A DNA stretch of 64,000 nt, from the NCBI GenBank assembly GCA_043228905.1, contig JBHGNT010000009.1, positions 5,270,001 through 5,334,000 of the forward strand. Reading direction: 5' to 3'. Each line of letters opens with the position of its first letter. Position 1 is the stretch's first letter. Below are positions 33,052 to 46,258 of this stretch, piece after piece. The notes beneath the pieces were generated by a model, which was given only the letters and a program-made list of their open reading frames with translations, did no database searches and was not told where the DNA came from. Made by a program: the position numbers and the translations under genes. Source of the DNA: Azolla caroliniana (taxonomy: Eukaryota; Polypodiophyta).

Positions 33052-33516
33052 CTAGCTACCTAGCTAGCTTGGTGGGAGGCCTCTCTCTCTCTCCATAGAT
33101 AGGAGTCAACAAGGAGGGTTTCCCAACATGTTATATAAAAGCCTAATGCCTAGATCTTATGAATAATCCAATGTTATCACATTTTCGTTGGTACGTTTTT
33201 ACTTAGAATCGATAAAAAAAAACCGTTGTTGTTTTCCTTCCACACATGTTGTTCACAACCGTAAACTTCTTCTCTATGTTTTCCGATTTGAATCTATTTA
33301 TGTGCTATTCTTTAGATTTGTCGTGTACATAAATAAGCAAAAAATACCGATGATTCTCATCTAATGACTTGAGTAATTTCATGGTTTGTTAGGGGAAATA
33401 GGTCTATCATGAGCCCTGGCTAGCCATGAGTATCCAAGCAAGTCACATACTGAGGGATTAGTAGCGAACTCCGCTAAATATGCAAAGTTGAACCTACTTA
33501 TGTTTTTGTAGGGGAA

Positions 33517-33617
33517 ATGGATCAAGTTTTGAATGTAGAGTCACTTTCCTCCATAGCTTGTGGAGGGATAGATATTAATTGCATAGAAGATAAAAATTAC
33601 CATTTCTTTGAGTTCAA
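33517..33617 (+). pseudogene. truncated HSP20 exon-1 copy
   Basis: Plus-strand frame VLNVESLSSIACGGIDIN...YHFFEFNIPS closely parallels exon 1 of the HSP20 gene at 35836-35956 (ILNVESLSTKTYGGVDTD...FHIFKFNVPG) and even keeps a GTATGA at the donor position (about 33629). No match to exon 2 follows in the next kilobase. A partial, inverted duplication of the gene, probably nonfunctional. Confidence 0.7.
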
Positions 33618-34017
33618 TATCCCAAGTATGAAACAAAATTTGTCGAAATCTTATTTATTTGTGTATGTATGGTGCCAAATTTTGTGTATACATAAAGAGC
33701 TAATAATGAGAGTCATATAGCGAGTTACCCATGTACAATAGGGCCAATACAATGATGTTAACTTAAGAAACGAAAGGTAATTTATTGGTGTGATGACGTG
33801 TCACGAGGCTCGAGAGAGAAGATGTGATTGTCCAAGTGGCCAGTAGGGATACACTATAAGTCAATGAAATAGATATGCAAGGACCGTGGATTTTGAGCAG
33901 TTTAGGAGATGGCATATCAAGTGAGAGGCCCAATGATTCCTGCTTTTCATTATCGTGATGGACTAGTCCTCATGATCCTAATCCTCGTGATCGTGATGGA
34001 TTCGTCGTAGTGATAAC

Positions 34018-34130
34018 TTTGTCAAAGAGAAATCATGTTTGTGATTGTTTTGTCAAAGAGAAAGGAGGATGTTTTGTGATTACTTTGTCAAAGAGAGATA
34101 ATGTTTGTGATTACTTTGTCAAAGAGAGAA
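34018..34130. repeat. 31-35-bp minisatellite
   Basis: TTTGTCAAAGAGA occurs at 34018, 34049, 34084 and 34115, linked by TGTTTGTGATTA. Four units. No gene is seen around it (33720-35060). Confidence 0.8.
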
Positions 34131-35066
34131 TGTTTGTAATATCGAAAGTAACTGGTGTGCAAGTGGATTAAACAATATTCCAATTTTGTGTACTAATGTT
34201 TTATCTTGTTAATTATAAGCTTCTTCAAACATGGTGCAGCCTATCACTAGTTTAATTCTCGCATGGTTTTATTGAGTGTTGGCATGCATAAGTTTCACCT
34301 CGTTGACAACACACCAAAGGTAACCCATGCACACAAGTTGACACAACTATCCATATTATTGTAGGCCTTTTTTTTTTTGTGTGTGTGTTGAAAACATTAA
34401 TACACTAGTTACTAAGTTTGTCATAGAGCATTCCCCTACTTATCACTATGATAGCAAACCATGTATGTCGAGATTATAAGATGGTGGGATGTCCACACAT
34501 ATCAAACTTAAACAATGTTAGCACATTGTTTCTCATCGTTCATGGATAGTAACTCATGCAGGGCTCCTTTTCTTGAGTAGGAAGTTATCAATTTACTACC
34601 AAAGTCAATGACAAGTTTTAGCCAAGTTAACCATATAAACATCATGATATTATTTTGTTACTTCCCCTAAAGGGAGATCTTGGACACTCGTTTAGAATTT
34701 TATTACCCTCCAAGTTGTTTTTGTTTGTCTTGATTCGATTTAAGTTTGAATTGTCTAAGTTGATTGTGGCATTTCTATTTGCATACATTTAGTTTTATAT
34801 ATTCCATAGTGATTCATGGTAGTTGCTTGATGTGTCTCTCTCCATGTAAGCAATCACAGACATACCAATCTATTATCGAAGTTCTAGTTTGAACTATGAA
34901 CATGGCAATCTCATGAAGGAACTCCAAATGTTTTAGATTATAAATTACCTTAAATTGTTCTAGCCATACATGATCTGTAAGTCAAAATCTATAAAAAAAA
35001 ACAATTCAATAACAAAGGTCAAGTGTTTGCATATATTTATTTAGATCCATGTGCAATCACTTATAT

Positions 35067-35956
35067 CTAGAGCATCGAGATGGGAATATCTTGAATAAGA
35101 GTCTTTGTCTTTGGTACAATAACCACGAGGACTCCATCACTATTATAGCTATTTATCTTGTTCATTTTCACATTGTTGGGAAGTTGAAATTTTCGAACAA
35201 AAATGCCATTGGGCCTCTCTTTGGCATGCCATGTTCCAACTCGCTCAATACCACCCGTGTGTCTCCCAGTCACTTGGAATGTATCCCTACCAACAACTTG
35301 GACAAACACGTCTTCACTCTTGAGTCCTGTAACATTATGACATTGCAAACTTTTTGGACTTTCTAGTGAAATCACTACAATTTGATTGTTTATCGTCTTG
35401 TTGAATGTTGTTAACATTAGACTTTAGATCTTTATTAAGTTCAAAAAACATTTGAAATGCTGATATTTAGCTCTATTTGAGAATGGTAAACTTAACCCCA
35501 CCTTCAAGTTGCAATTGCTTGAGATGTATGAAGGGAATGTCTAGTTCTTATTAAATATTTATTATTTTCGATAAAAGAAAAACAATAACCAAAACAATGG
35601 TTTTGGATCAACATTAGAGAAAAGTAAAAGACATTATTTTGGGCAATGGAAAGAGAGATGATCCGCAATAACAAAGAAAATTTAAGATAAACATTGAAAG
35701 ACTATCATAGATTAAGGATTCTTAGTGTTAATAAAATCTATTGTTTAGGGATCCTCACAAGAAAAGGAAGTTTAAAGAGACATAAAGGTATCATGCCCAT
35801 ATGTAAATGAATAAAAAGGCATTTTGGTTTCACACCTGGGACATTGAACTTGAAGATGTGGAAATCATCATCTTCTAGCCAATCAGTGTCTACACCTCCA
35901 TAGGTTTTGGTAGAGAGGGACTCTACATTCAAAATACGAGACATGACTTTATGCAA
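35067..35956 (-). CDS. small heat-shock (HSP20/alpha-crystallin) protein, 2 exons
   Basis: Exon 1 35956-35836, exon 2 35326-35067, intron 509 bp with GTGTGA...TTACAG; 126 residues (122 if Met at 35944 is used). The joined product has the plant sHSP alpha-crystallin domain: FHIFKFNVPGLKSEDVFVQV, FQVTGRH, WHAKERPNGIFVRKFQLP and GVLVVIVPK. The family holds unfolding proteins as oligomers. It is shorter than cytosolic class I members (~150-160 residues), with a very short N-terminal arm and no obvious C-terminal IXI motif, so oligomerisation may differ. A TATAAATA box lies upstream. A truncated exon-1 copy lies at 33517. Confidence 0.85.
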
Positions 35957-36021
35957 TATTGCTCTTAGAAATGCCTTCCCCCACCTCTATTGTGCCTTTC
36001 ATTGATAACCTTCCCTTGCCG

Positions 36022-36029
36022 TATTTATA
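36022..36029 (-). promoter_or_regulatory. TATA box of the HSP20 gene
   Basis: TATAAATA on the minus strand, 66 bp before the first ATG, spacing suited to a short leader. No clear array of nGAAn heat-shock elements is visible just upstream. Confidence 0.5.
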
Positions 36030-36292
36030 CTAAGCTCTTAATTGTTTGTTTTTCACTCCACCTTGTTACTTTATTGAACTCGGTATATTTTATCAAGCAT
36101 TCTCTTTCTATTGCAATGTGTCTTCTTCTTATAGCCCCGCTTTAACATACGTACCTACTACCTACTCAAGGTTCATGTTGGTTTTATTTACGCAAATTTC
36201 GTTGTCTTACCTTTTGTAGACTCTAATTTGTTTGACACTCTATCAGGTACATGCTTTTATGATGAGGAGTGTGTAAAATGTCATCGACATTT

Positions 36293-36470
36293 CTATTAAC
36301 CAAGGGTTTTTCTAAAACTACAAATGGATATCTTTCATATAGCAAAGGGCATTTCTATCAATCAAGGAACTACAAAGGGATACTTTTTGTTTTCATGTAC
36401 TAATGAAAATTTCTATCAACCAAGGATTTTTCTATCACTACAAAGGGATCATTTTCATATAGCAATTATT
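36293..36470. repeat. ~60-bp tandem repeat, three units
   Basis: Units begin CTATTAACCAAGG or CTATCAA(C/T)CAAGGA at 36293, 36355 and 36413, with ACTACAAA(G/T)GGAT inside. The rest of 36030-38074 is AT-rich with no recognised gene; its right end is the 3' flank of the VPS38 gene. Confidence 0.7.
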
Positions 36471-38074
36471 TTTGCAGCTTTGCTATTTTCTTTTGTTTGT
36501 ATGTCTAGACAATAAATATGTAAATCATTCCCATAGTCTCGGTGCTCCAAATATCTGAAATTTGTATTTTTGTAACTTCAGTTTTTTGTTTGTTTGTACA
36601 TCTTGAATATCTGAAATTTTAAGTAATGAAAACTATTAGGAATAACATTAGTTTCCTTTTTGACTCATTTGGATAAGGGAATATGTTCGGTTGACACCTT
36701 GGTCCACATTTATCCACATAGTGTGACATTCATTTTCCAAATTTAGTTGACATAGAAGTCTCAAACTTGTGAAATCTTAGAGTGGCTTTGAGATGAAACG
36801 CTCTCTCAAACATGCCTTAAAAAAAACGAGGGGAACTTGATACATTTTAACATGCCACATTTTCAAAGATGTGATAAGAGATGGCCTCGAAGTGCTTTCG
36901 ATATAACTACAAAGAATTAAACTTACTGACGTAGCTTAAGATTTTCGACATTTTGTAGTAACAAAAGCAATATATTTTCTTGCCAATTTTTATGAAGGAA
37001 TGAAGGCAAATTCAAGCATTATAGTTTCCCTTACAATACGGATAATTAAGATAAAAAATGAAGTAGGTTTTGATACACACCTTCATAGCTACTTTACATC
37101 AATTTGACAATCCCATATATTTACATACAAAGGTATATATGCCTCTCGTCTATCTCAGACTCATAACATCTTAGTTTTCTTTTTGCAAGTCTTTTATGCC
37201 TCTTTTATACCTTTCAATTGTTTTCCAACATGCGTGGCTATCCACATGCATTCCCATATTAAAGTTATGTGCCCTCTCATTTTATACCACTCATTCCATT
37301 GTAGTTTTCCCTCTGCGCGTGTTCTTCTTTAATGCCTTTTTCAACTTTTGTCAATTGTTTGCCCTACAAAACCTACCTTTTTGTTTGCTGCAACTTGCTT
37401 TACTCTTAAGGCTACCTTATAAAACATCCTAGTAAGTTCCACGGATTAGTATAAAACATCCTCGTAGTTCCACGGATTAGTAGCAAAAGAAAATTATCTT
37501 AAGTTTACATCATGACACTAAATATGTAATATATTGTCCAATCAATTGGAGTCATGGTGTGAAGAAAAAGAAGAATCATGAAGTTCTGTTATTTAAAAGC
37601 GCAAACCGTTTTCACAAAATCCAACATCATTTATATAACATTCCAAACAGGTCATTGATGACAATTATCAGAGTCATTACAAGTATTCCAAATTGATTAT
37701 TCTCTCTATGGATTATACAAAAATATTTTCTCCATGCAAGTAACTAGAGATTCTCTGCGGAATATACAGAATATCTGGCATCAATCATATAGATAACAAA
37801 ACTCTAGACTATGTTTTGTTCATCGCAGTCATGGAATTGGCCATCATTGGCTAAAACAATGACAAAAACAAAACCGGACATTTGAAATGAGAAAGAATAC
37901 AAATGGCCCAGGCCTGATTCTGAAAAAAATAAATGAGTCAAAAGGCATCGTGGTACAAGAGAGAAAGAGAGGGAGACTCCTTAGAAGCTCAATTTTTTAT
38001 GTATATATATCTCATCCTAATACATATTCTGTACAACACATAAAATCGTGACCTTCCCATGGAATGAATGAGAA

Positions 38075-41000
38075 TCACATTTGCTTACCGGCCCCCGAAA
38101 TTACAAGGTCAAAAATCTTCTTAAGGTTGGGAAGAGTATGGCGAGGCCCGACACTCTCAGCTCCAAGGTAATTAAGAACTTGCTCAAGATCCTGCCATCA
38201 AATATCCCCCTTTATTGTTACAACATTAACAATAACCCAATGTAGTAAATAATCCAAGTTTTTTATTTGTCACATTATGGATTCAACTACCGCCCTCTCT
38301 ATCAAAAATTTGCATGTACATAATTTGTTAGATTTGTAAAAAAGAAACGTTTTATTAGTTATATGATGCAAAATACTTTTAAAAATGTTTCGGGATCAAA
38401 AAACATGTTTTTTTATGACTATAACCCCCTATAGAGCACAATTGATGCAATGGCAATAAGCTTGGAGCCACAGGTTCGGGGATAATTTGTCTACAAAACC
38501 CCAAATTTAGACACTTTACAGTAAACACTTTCTAACCCTGAAGACATTGTATTTGGCCACAAAATTTTGAAATGTCTCAATGAATCCATCATAGACTGAA
38601 TCCAAAGAATTTTGATGGAGATGGTCTACAACTTACTTTATTTAGCAAGAAGACAGCATATGCTGATCTTGTGGTATCTTGCCCTTCAGAAAAGAGAGGG
38701 AATTCAGTAACAGTTTTGCGGTTGCTTCCAAGATTTGAACCTGTTCCATTTGCTCCACCATTGAAATATGGTTCTGATGCTGGTGCATTATCTTGTATAT
38801 AAGAGCGTGAAGCACCTAAACGCAAGGGATAACGCAAGGGTATATCCAAATAAGCAGCTAGCAATGATAAAGCCTGAAAAACAAAAGCACTGAAAGCACA
38901 TTAAATGCATACCATGCATAGAAAATGGGAAGTAGAGTACATGTTTGATATACACATAAGTTTTTCTTGTTCAAAACTGTTTTCTCTTTTTTCTCTAAAT
39001 AGCAGCATTTTGGGCAATAAAGAAAAAAAGTCCAAAATATTTCTGAGGTTTGTTGCTTTCATTTGTTAGCATGCAGCTTCATGGCCTTCTTAGAATGTAT
39101 GTACATAACTCACATGTGCAACATAGCCCAATGCTGTTGCTGACGCCTCATGGTCAGTGGGTTCATTGTAAAGACCAGGTTTCATGTTAAGAGGCGCCAC
39201 TACATGCAAGCCTCCAATGGTCATCGGGAGAATATCCATCTTTTCCACATACTGAGCATCTATATTTGAAGAACCTGGTAAGTTCACGTGCTAATTATTA
39301 AGAAATAATCCTACCAAAACAAGGTTTTATGTATTGGGGTTGCAATCTTCAGGAAAAAGGTACCCTAATTACTGAAATGCTGGTTGAGATTTTGATGTTC
39401 CCAGTTGAATATACTTACTGAACGGTATAAAATCCAACATTACCATAAAATTGTTGCTATTAAATCCTATGAATTTGTGGTATTTTCAATCAATTAGGTT
39501 CCCTCATCCACTAAAACATCAGTCAATTTGTTCAGCTTGCCAATCAGAACATATAAATAGAGAAAAAGTATGAGATAAGCATTTATATTTTCTACTCAAA
39601 ATCTCAATAACTTTGGTATTTCCTCATAATTTTCTATCCTTCCATGCATGAGAGGATGCTGAATTGATTTATAAAGAAGCATCTCTGCGCAGTATTGTGG
39701 TGATATTAGGTTCATATCTCACACCTATAGAATATTACATTGAAACACGTACAAATTTCTACTAGGTATCTATAATTTATAAACAGTGTGTATGTCTTAT
39801 GTGTGCATGTACTGTGGATTGTGGATGTAGCACTCTTGGTGCATACGTCATCTAGGTACCCACAGTATCTACATAATGACACATTTTTCTCACCTCTATC
39901 TTGCATTACTTTATTTGCTGCAGTTGGAACAGATGGAACAATTCGATAAAGTGCCGCAATTTGAGCAACCATCAATAGTCTCCTTGAATTGATCGCACTT
40001 TGCAACCGTGATAGCCTTCCCTTCCCCCCTTCACCTTCTAACAGCTTACATTGATCCTTTAGAAACGCATACAAAGACAATTCATTAGCACTAGTAAAGT
40101 ATCATTGATAATTACCCAAATTGTACACAAAAACAAAGATGCAATGTTACATGATAAGGTCAATTTGAAATACTTCAACTATACATAGTCATTTCATCAA
40201 ACATTAGCTCTAGGAAGTAAATCACATTAAGAATTCATTTATTCACAGAAAACAAGCATACAAACATTGAGAGCTCAGTGAAGGGAATAGTTCTAACCAT
40301 AAAACTATGTTTTGATCAACCCCAAAATAATTTACAATTTAGCATGGCCTTAAGGAAATATCAGAAACAAACGAAGTCTGAGACAAGAAAAAACACAAGG
40401 TGGATTCAACACTTAGTGCTGTATCAAGTAAGAGATTATGTGGATCATACAGTGATACATTCTGTTTTCTAGCTTTAAGAGGTTGAGTCATGGCACATAG
40501 TGTTTATGTTAATTCTTCATTAGTGGATTAAATTATGATATTAACATAGTTAAACTGCTTCAAAACATTGCATTGATTTTATTCATCCATTTAACAATAG
40601 CAGTGTATGCAGCTATATGGCTACACTAGCAGATGTCGTTAAAACATTCTCAATTTATTGATGAAATGCTTGATTTAACAATAGATTATTGATTCGGGTG
40701 GGTATTTTTCTTAATAATAGAAATGAATAATTCAAGTTTTTCAATAAAATTGTAGCTTGGAACCATTCAGAAAAATGAATGATATTCCAGTGATTCCTTA
40801 AAATTGACATTAATTCTAGGCTGCATGAGTAGATGTCTACTCATACTCATCATACATAATCCACTATAATCACTATGATTCCAGTACATAAATGGGAGCA
40901 CATATAGAGTCTTCTAGTATAAAAAATGAGGAGTTAAATCATGAGTCATAACTAAGATCTTGTTTCACCATATCAATTGTTCCCACTTCCACATGTGGAT

Positions 41001-41840
41001 TAAAATGTCAGGATTGTCTTATGAAACATACCTACACATCCTCAAAGATGCTTTGTACAGGGTCCGATTATATATTCACCATGATTCATACAACTCCAGA
41101 TGATGCTTATACTTTAGAGGGATACTAGATAGTTTGGTAAATTAGAGTGACAAGTCGGGACTAATACCATGGCTTAAATTTTGATGAGCAATAGTCAAAC
41201 TTTCTAAGTCATGTATCATATATCATTCTACATATGGACTATGGAAAATATTCTTTCAGTCTTAACACATTATATCTCGACAGAATACATGATTCGTGAT
41301 TTGGTGTTTCCTTCATGAACTATGAAATGGCATGTTACATTTCATGATTCATCATCCTTAACTAAGACGGGCTGAGAGATGTCCATTACAGATAAGTTTA
41401 CTAAACTTCGATCTTTTTTCCTTTATAATCTCTAATGGACATCTAAGAAACACCTTCAAGAAGCTCAAATGAAGATACTGTGTCTCAGAACTCCAAACCA
41501 TGATTCATCATGTAGCAAAAACTAAAGATGTCCATCTCCAAAGTAGTATAAAAAGGAAATATGTTTCATAAGATGACGGATTCGGGAACAAGAACAATGA
41601 ATCATGAATTTATGTTTGGCTCTTGGAAGAGTATAGCCTCCTACAGTAGTTGACTTTGCAAACTGTTCTAGACCTTTTTTTAATTTCAGTAATGTTTTAC
41701 CCTCCTTAGTTTTTATGTCCACATATAGGGATCAAGGGACAAGAAGACCCTTGGTCTTGCCAATGCCAGTTCTGAGGGTTACCCAAGGTCAATCCTCTCA
41801 AGTTCTAGTTCTTTCCATGAATCTTTGATTGTGTGTGTGA

Positions 41841-41918
<78 letters not shown>

Positions 41919-42730
41919 ATTTGTGAGCATTTCCATGTCCCTGAGAGATACAAACCATTTCTAAGTTCTATTTCTCCTAGAAACAGCAGCAGGACAATAA
42001 CATGTAATATCAACATTGAATGAATGAAATCAGATCATGTAGAACTACCTGCAAACGACTTTGAGCTGCTTCCAGAGATCTGGCCCCAACAAAAAGAGAA
42101 CGAGCAGAAGACAGAAATTTGTCTTTTGTAATAGCTAAATCTTCAGATTTCTCTTGCAAAGCCACCTTGGCATTCTCCAATGCCAAATCTCTCGACTTAA
42201 GCTTCATTTTCAAGGCTTCCAGCTCATTGATCCGATGTAATGAAAGGTTGTGTATCTATCATCACATCAGTTGGAAGTCTTAGATCGAAAAAGATGTTTG
42301 AGCAATACCAATGGAAATACAATGAATTTACAATATATTAATGACGAAGGAGAAATAGGTTTATTAGAATCAATAAATATGTTTGTATGACCAAAATAGC
42401 GGATATGCTAGGCATTGCATAAGTGCCAAGGTAAATAACTCCCACAATAAGTTTTAGATCATTTCCACTTTAACCTCATTTTCCTTGGGTGTTCAAGATT
42501 AAGATGCACGAGCCCACTTTCCTCATGCTCATATTAATGCGGAGAACATAGTGGGAAGTTTTATCTTTCCTCATTGAAAGACAACAAGAAGTTTAAGACA
42601 TTTTCCCAATGTGAGAAAAAATTCATGTTGCCACTGGTTCTGCTATAGTGAACATTATCATCTTCATCAGGCGAGGCTCCATAAACATAGCTATGTAAGG
42701 ATTGATTATGTTTCCCCATTTATATGTATG

Positions 42731-42768
<38 letters not shown>

Positions 42769-43931
42769 ACTTAAATTTTAGACATTTTCCCATCACAACA
42801 CTTCCCTTACTGTCAAGGTTATCTTCCCCCATTATATCATAAAACTTTTGACATTTTTCCATGTGCTACCCAATTGAGAAAGAGATAGTATGAGAATATC
42901 ATTATGCTAGATGTCTGAATTCGAAATGCTGCCAGAATTATAGCATGAAAACGCCCAAAGGACTTCTCTAGTTGACCTTCTCGTGTAAGCCAATGAAATA
43001 CTCGTAATGAGAGCAATGAATCACCCACGAAATCTCATAATGTTAAGACGTTCAAATCCCAAAATGCAGCTGGAACTCTGTCTGAAAACGCCAGAAAGAC
43101 CCCTTATTGGATCTTCTCAACAAATAATGAAAATATACATCGTGAAAGCAAAGAAACACCTAATATGAAAATAAAAACAGGGACATGGTGCACAAATGCC
43201 CAAGAGACTTCTTTTATTGGATCTAACAAACCAAATGAAATACACATAATGAAAGAAATTTTGATATGAGACGTCATCATTTTTGAGATCCAGAACTGAA
43301 AATGCGGAATCATCGGGTACAAAAATGCCTACAACTCTATCGTTTTGGTGGATCTTATCAAGCAAACAATAAAAATACAAAAGAAGACTGGGAGGCAAAG
43401 AATTACATGCAAAGAAGACTCCAACTTCTTGGAAAGCTCTTCTCCCCGGGCACGCAATTGTGAAATAACTGAATCCGACCCACAAAGCTTTGCAAGGGTG
43501 TTTTGGAAATCTTCCCACGGAATAACCTTAAGCTCTGGCTGATCTTCATAAATGGTGAGAATTAGGGTTTCCTCTTCTGGGATTTCATCTTTTAAGACTT
43601 CTTCCCTTTGAGTTTCGTCGTTTAGGTTTTCTTCAGACAAGGATGAAATTAGGTTTTCGTCTTTCAGATCTGATTGATCTTCAAATAAGGGGGAAATTAT
43701 TTCTTCTTCTTTTTGGGTTTCTTCAGATATGGGTGGAATTAGGAGTTCTTCTTCTTCTTTGACTTCAGCTATGTCGCCCGAGATGGGTGAAATTAGGGAT
43801 TTTCCTGTGTCTTCTGATAAACCATGAGGGATTGGAATTAGGGATTGCTGTTCTTCATACCTCTTTACTTCACAACCCACCAAATCTGAATCCCGATCTA
43901 AATCGCCCATTGGATGACCCCTAGAGCCCAT
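38075..43931 (-). CDS. VPS38: VPS38/UVRAG homologue (PI3K complex II subunit), 6 exons
   Basis: Exons 43931-43407, 42255-42049, 40056-39894, 39274-39114, 38873-38637, 38191-38075; 1410 nt, 469 residues. Residues 1-150 are an acidic Ser/Glu-rich region with repeated LI(S/P)PIS-like phrases. Then come IPWEDFQNTLAKL, a coiled coil to about residue 250, and the conserved UVRAG/ATG14-type C-terminal half: ASATALGYVAH, LDIPLRYPLRLGASRSYI, EFPLFSEGQDTTRSAYAVFLLNK and GPRHTLPNLKKIFDL. Plant VPS38 acts with VPS34, VPS15 and ATG6 in making PI3P for endosomal and vacuolar trafficking. The acidic N-terminus is longer than in the Arabidopsis protein as I remember it. Intron 2 contains a (TG)n(GA)n tract. 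Confidence 0.9.
41838..41918. repeat. (TG)n(GA)n microsatellite in VPS38 intron 2
   Basis: About 55 bases of TG followed by 18 bases of GA, intronic. Confidence 0.95.
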
Positions 43932-44179
43932 GTGAAGAAGCTCAAGGGGAGGAGGAAGGCATGAAGATGAAGGAGCTCATCGCGCTTCATAGTTTTCTTT
44001 CCTTCTTTCTCTCCTCCCCGCTTTCCACTTCAGTCAATCGATGTGTTTTGCAGGGTCTGTGTTTCGTTTTTCCTGCGTATGACCTAATAATAAGCAGGCA
44101 AGCAAGCAAGCTGAGAGATGCTTGCTTTTGCTCTCTGTTTTTCCATTGTCTTTCTTCTTCACTACATATATGTATCAGT

Positions 44180-44264
44180 ATATATGTATCATGTATGTAT
44201 GTATGTATGTATGTATGTATGTATGCGTCTGTGTGTGTGTCTGTTTATGTATGTAATAATATGC

Positions 44265-44295
<31 letters not shown>

Positions 44296-44496
44296 TGTAT
44301 GTTGTATGTATGTTGTATGTATGTTGTATGTATGTATGTGTGTGTGTGTGTGTGTGTGTGTTTATGTATGTATGTATGTATGTATGTATGTATGTATGTA
44401 TGTATGTATGTATGTATGTATGTATGTATGTATGTATGTATGTATGTGTGTATGTGTGTATGTGTGTGTGTATGTATGTGTGTGTGTGTGTATGTA

Positions 44497-44555
<59 letters not shown>

Positions 44556-44560
44556 AAGTA
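44180..44560. repeat. (TATG)n/(TG)n microsatellite
   Basis: Nearly uninterrupted TATG tetranucleotides (44190-44450) passing into (TG)n (44500-44551), 250 bp upstream of the VPS38 start. Open frames across it are artefacts. Confidence 0.95.
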
Positions 44561-44909
44561 TGTGTGCTATGTATGTGTGCATGTATGTACATAATATACA
44601 TATGTAATCATCGATCTTCATTTCAACTCTAATTACAAATTTGGCCCCATGCATCCCCCTCCTCATGTTTTACACTGAGAGAACCTGAGTTCGATCCTCA
44701 CCATGCGCAGTTGCAAGCCCACTCTCACTCTCGTCCATCTCAATCTATATGCCTATAGAGAGAGAGAGAGAGAGAGAGAGAGTCCAACAATTCCTTGGTG
44801 TGATCTTCCCTACATTCTATGCCTAAGCATTTATGAGATTCGTCTTGCGCGCCCAAAGGACAAGGGGCTTATAAGCGCACGCACGCTCACACATACTTTG
44901 TAGTAAGTT

Positions 44910-44940
<31 letters not shown>

Positions 44941-46258
44941 TCGTGTCTATACTTTGCAGTAAGTTAGTCATGGTGGTGTTCTCTTCTTTCCTAATGAAAG
45001 CCATTATTTAGAGAGAGTGAGTGAGTGAGTGTGAGTGAGTGTGAGTGTGTGTATGTGTGTGTGTTGTCTGCAGGGGGGATTTGTGTTTGTGTGTAATTGG
45101 ACACGTTAAAAATGCCGATGATTGCATGTTGTGCTACAAAATTAAATATGATGAGATTGTGTGTCGTTAATTAATGATCGTGTGCATGAGATTTATATAG
45201 TTACAACTTACAATGAAAATAGCAATGAAGAAACCAACAATAAATCATATGTGGATTATCCATAATATATATATATATATTCTTGATATCCATGCACGGA
45301 TATAATTTTGGATATTCCAAATGTTCATTCTCTTACCTCCACTCCAACTGCCAAACAATAAGATTACATAGTTAGAGTTGAAAACACGAAGAGGGGATGC
45401 GTATGCCATAGACGAAACTTGAAAGGAAAACATGTTATCGATGTAGAAACAAAACAAAAAATAAAACGCGTGATTTGCACATTCCACGCCTAGCTCCAAA
45501 AAGATGGATAACACAATAACGATCATCGGTATATAAAAATATATAATGATACATCAACAACAAAATGAAGTCACCTTTGTGAATAAGTGATATGTTGACA
45601 CATTATCACAAGCAACTGGGTTGAGGTTAGCTTATGGAAAAGAGAAGGCTCGCAAGTCTCCTAATAGATTTCATGGCTTGTCCATGCCTACTAGATTTCC
45701 ATTCCCATGGTAGAGTCATGGTATTCACCTTTCTTGTCCATTCAATTGCAATATCTATTTCACTTCAACACACTCTCATTCAAAATCTGCAAATTCTTAA
45801 ATCTCCAGATTCACTTTTATGCATTAATGGTATTGAATTGAAAAAGGATCTAAGCATTTTGTAAAAATTCCACACTAGAATTTCAAGTCTTAATTTTGTA
45901 TGCCCATTGAAGTGGGCTTGAAAAATATGTCGATGAATTAGACTTGGCATTTAGCCTAGTTCAACGATTGGTTCAGATCCAAGCAATGTGGGTTAGGTGG
46001 CAAGAGGCTCGGTTCGGTGTCTACTCCTCAATTGTCAACGGGTGGGGCCACTAAGAACTTGAACTAGGGAATATGGCTTTGAAGATGGCGTTGTCGTTGA
46101 AAAGTTACGGAATTTTTGTATATGTGAGATGCCACATTATCGTGCATCGGAAGATCTTTTCCTTCTTGGTTTTGTGTGAATGTATTATATGAGTTAGTAC
46201 TAATGTGTTTATATTTTGTTGGAAATGAGGGGTATTTGGGGAGAATAAAGTTTGTGCT
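44561..46258. other. intergenic DNA with GA, GT and GAGT microsatellites
   Basis: (GA)n at 44757-44782, (GT)n at 44913-44941, GAGT-type repeats at 45017-45062, otherwise AT-rich. No gene recognised. Confidence 0.6.

Noticed and set aside
44670-44710. GAGTTCGATCCTC resembling a tRNA B box (possible SINE); similar GTTTGATCCC near 60123
   Set aside because: No matching A box at the right distance and no tail with target duplication, so neither a tRNA nor a SINE call is supported.
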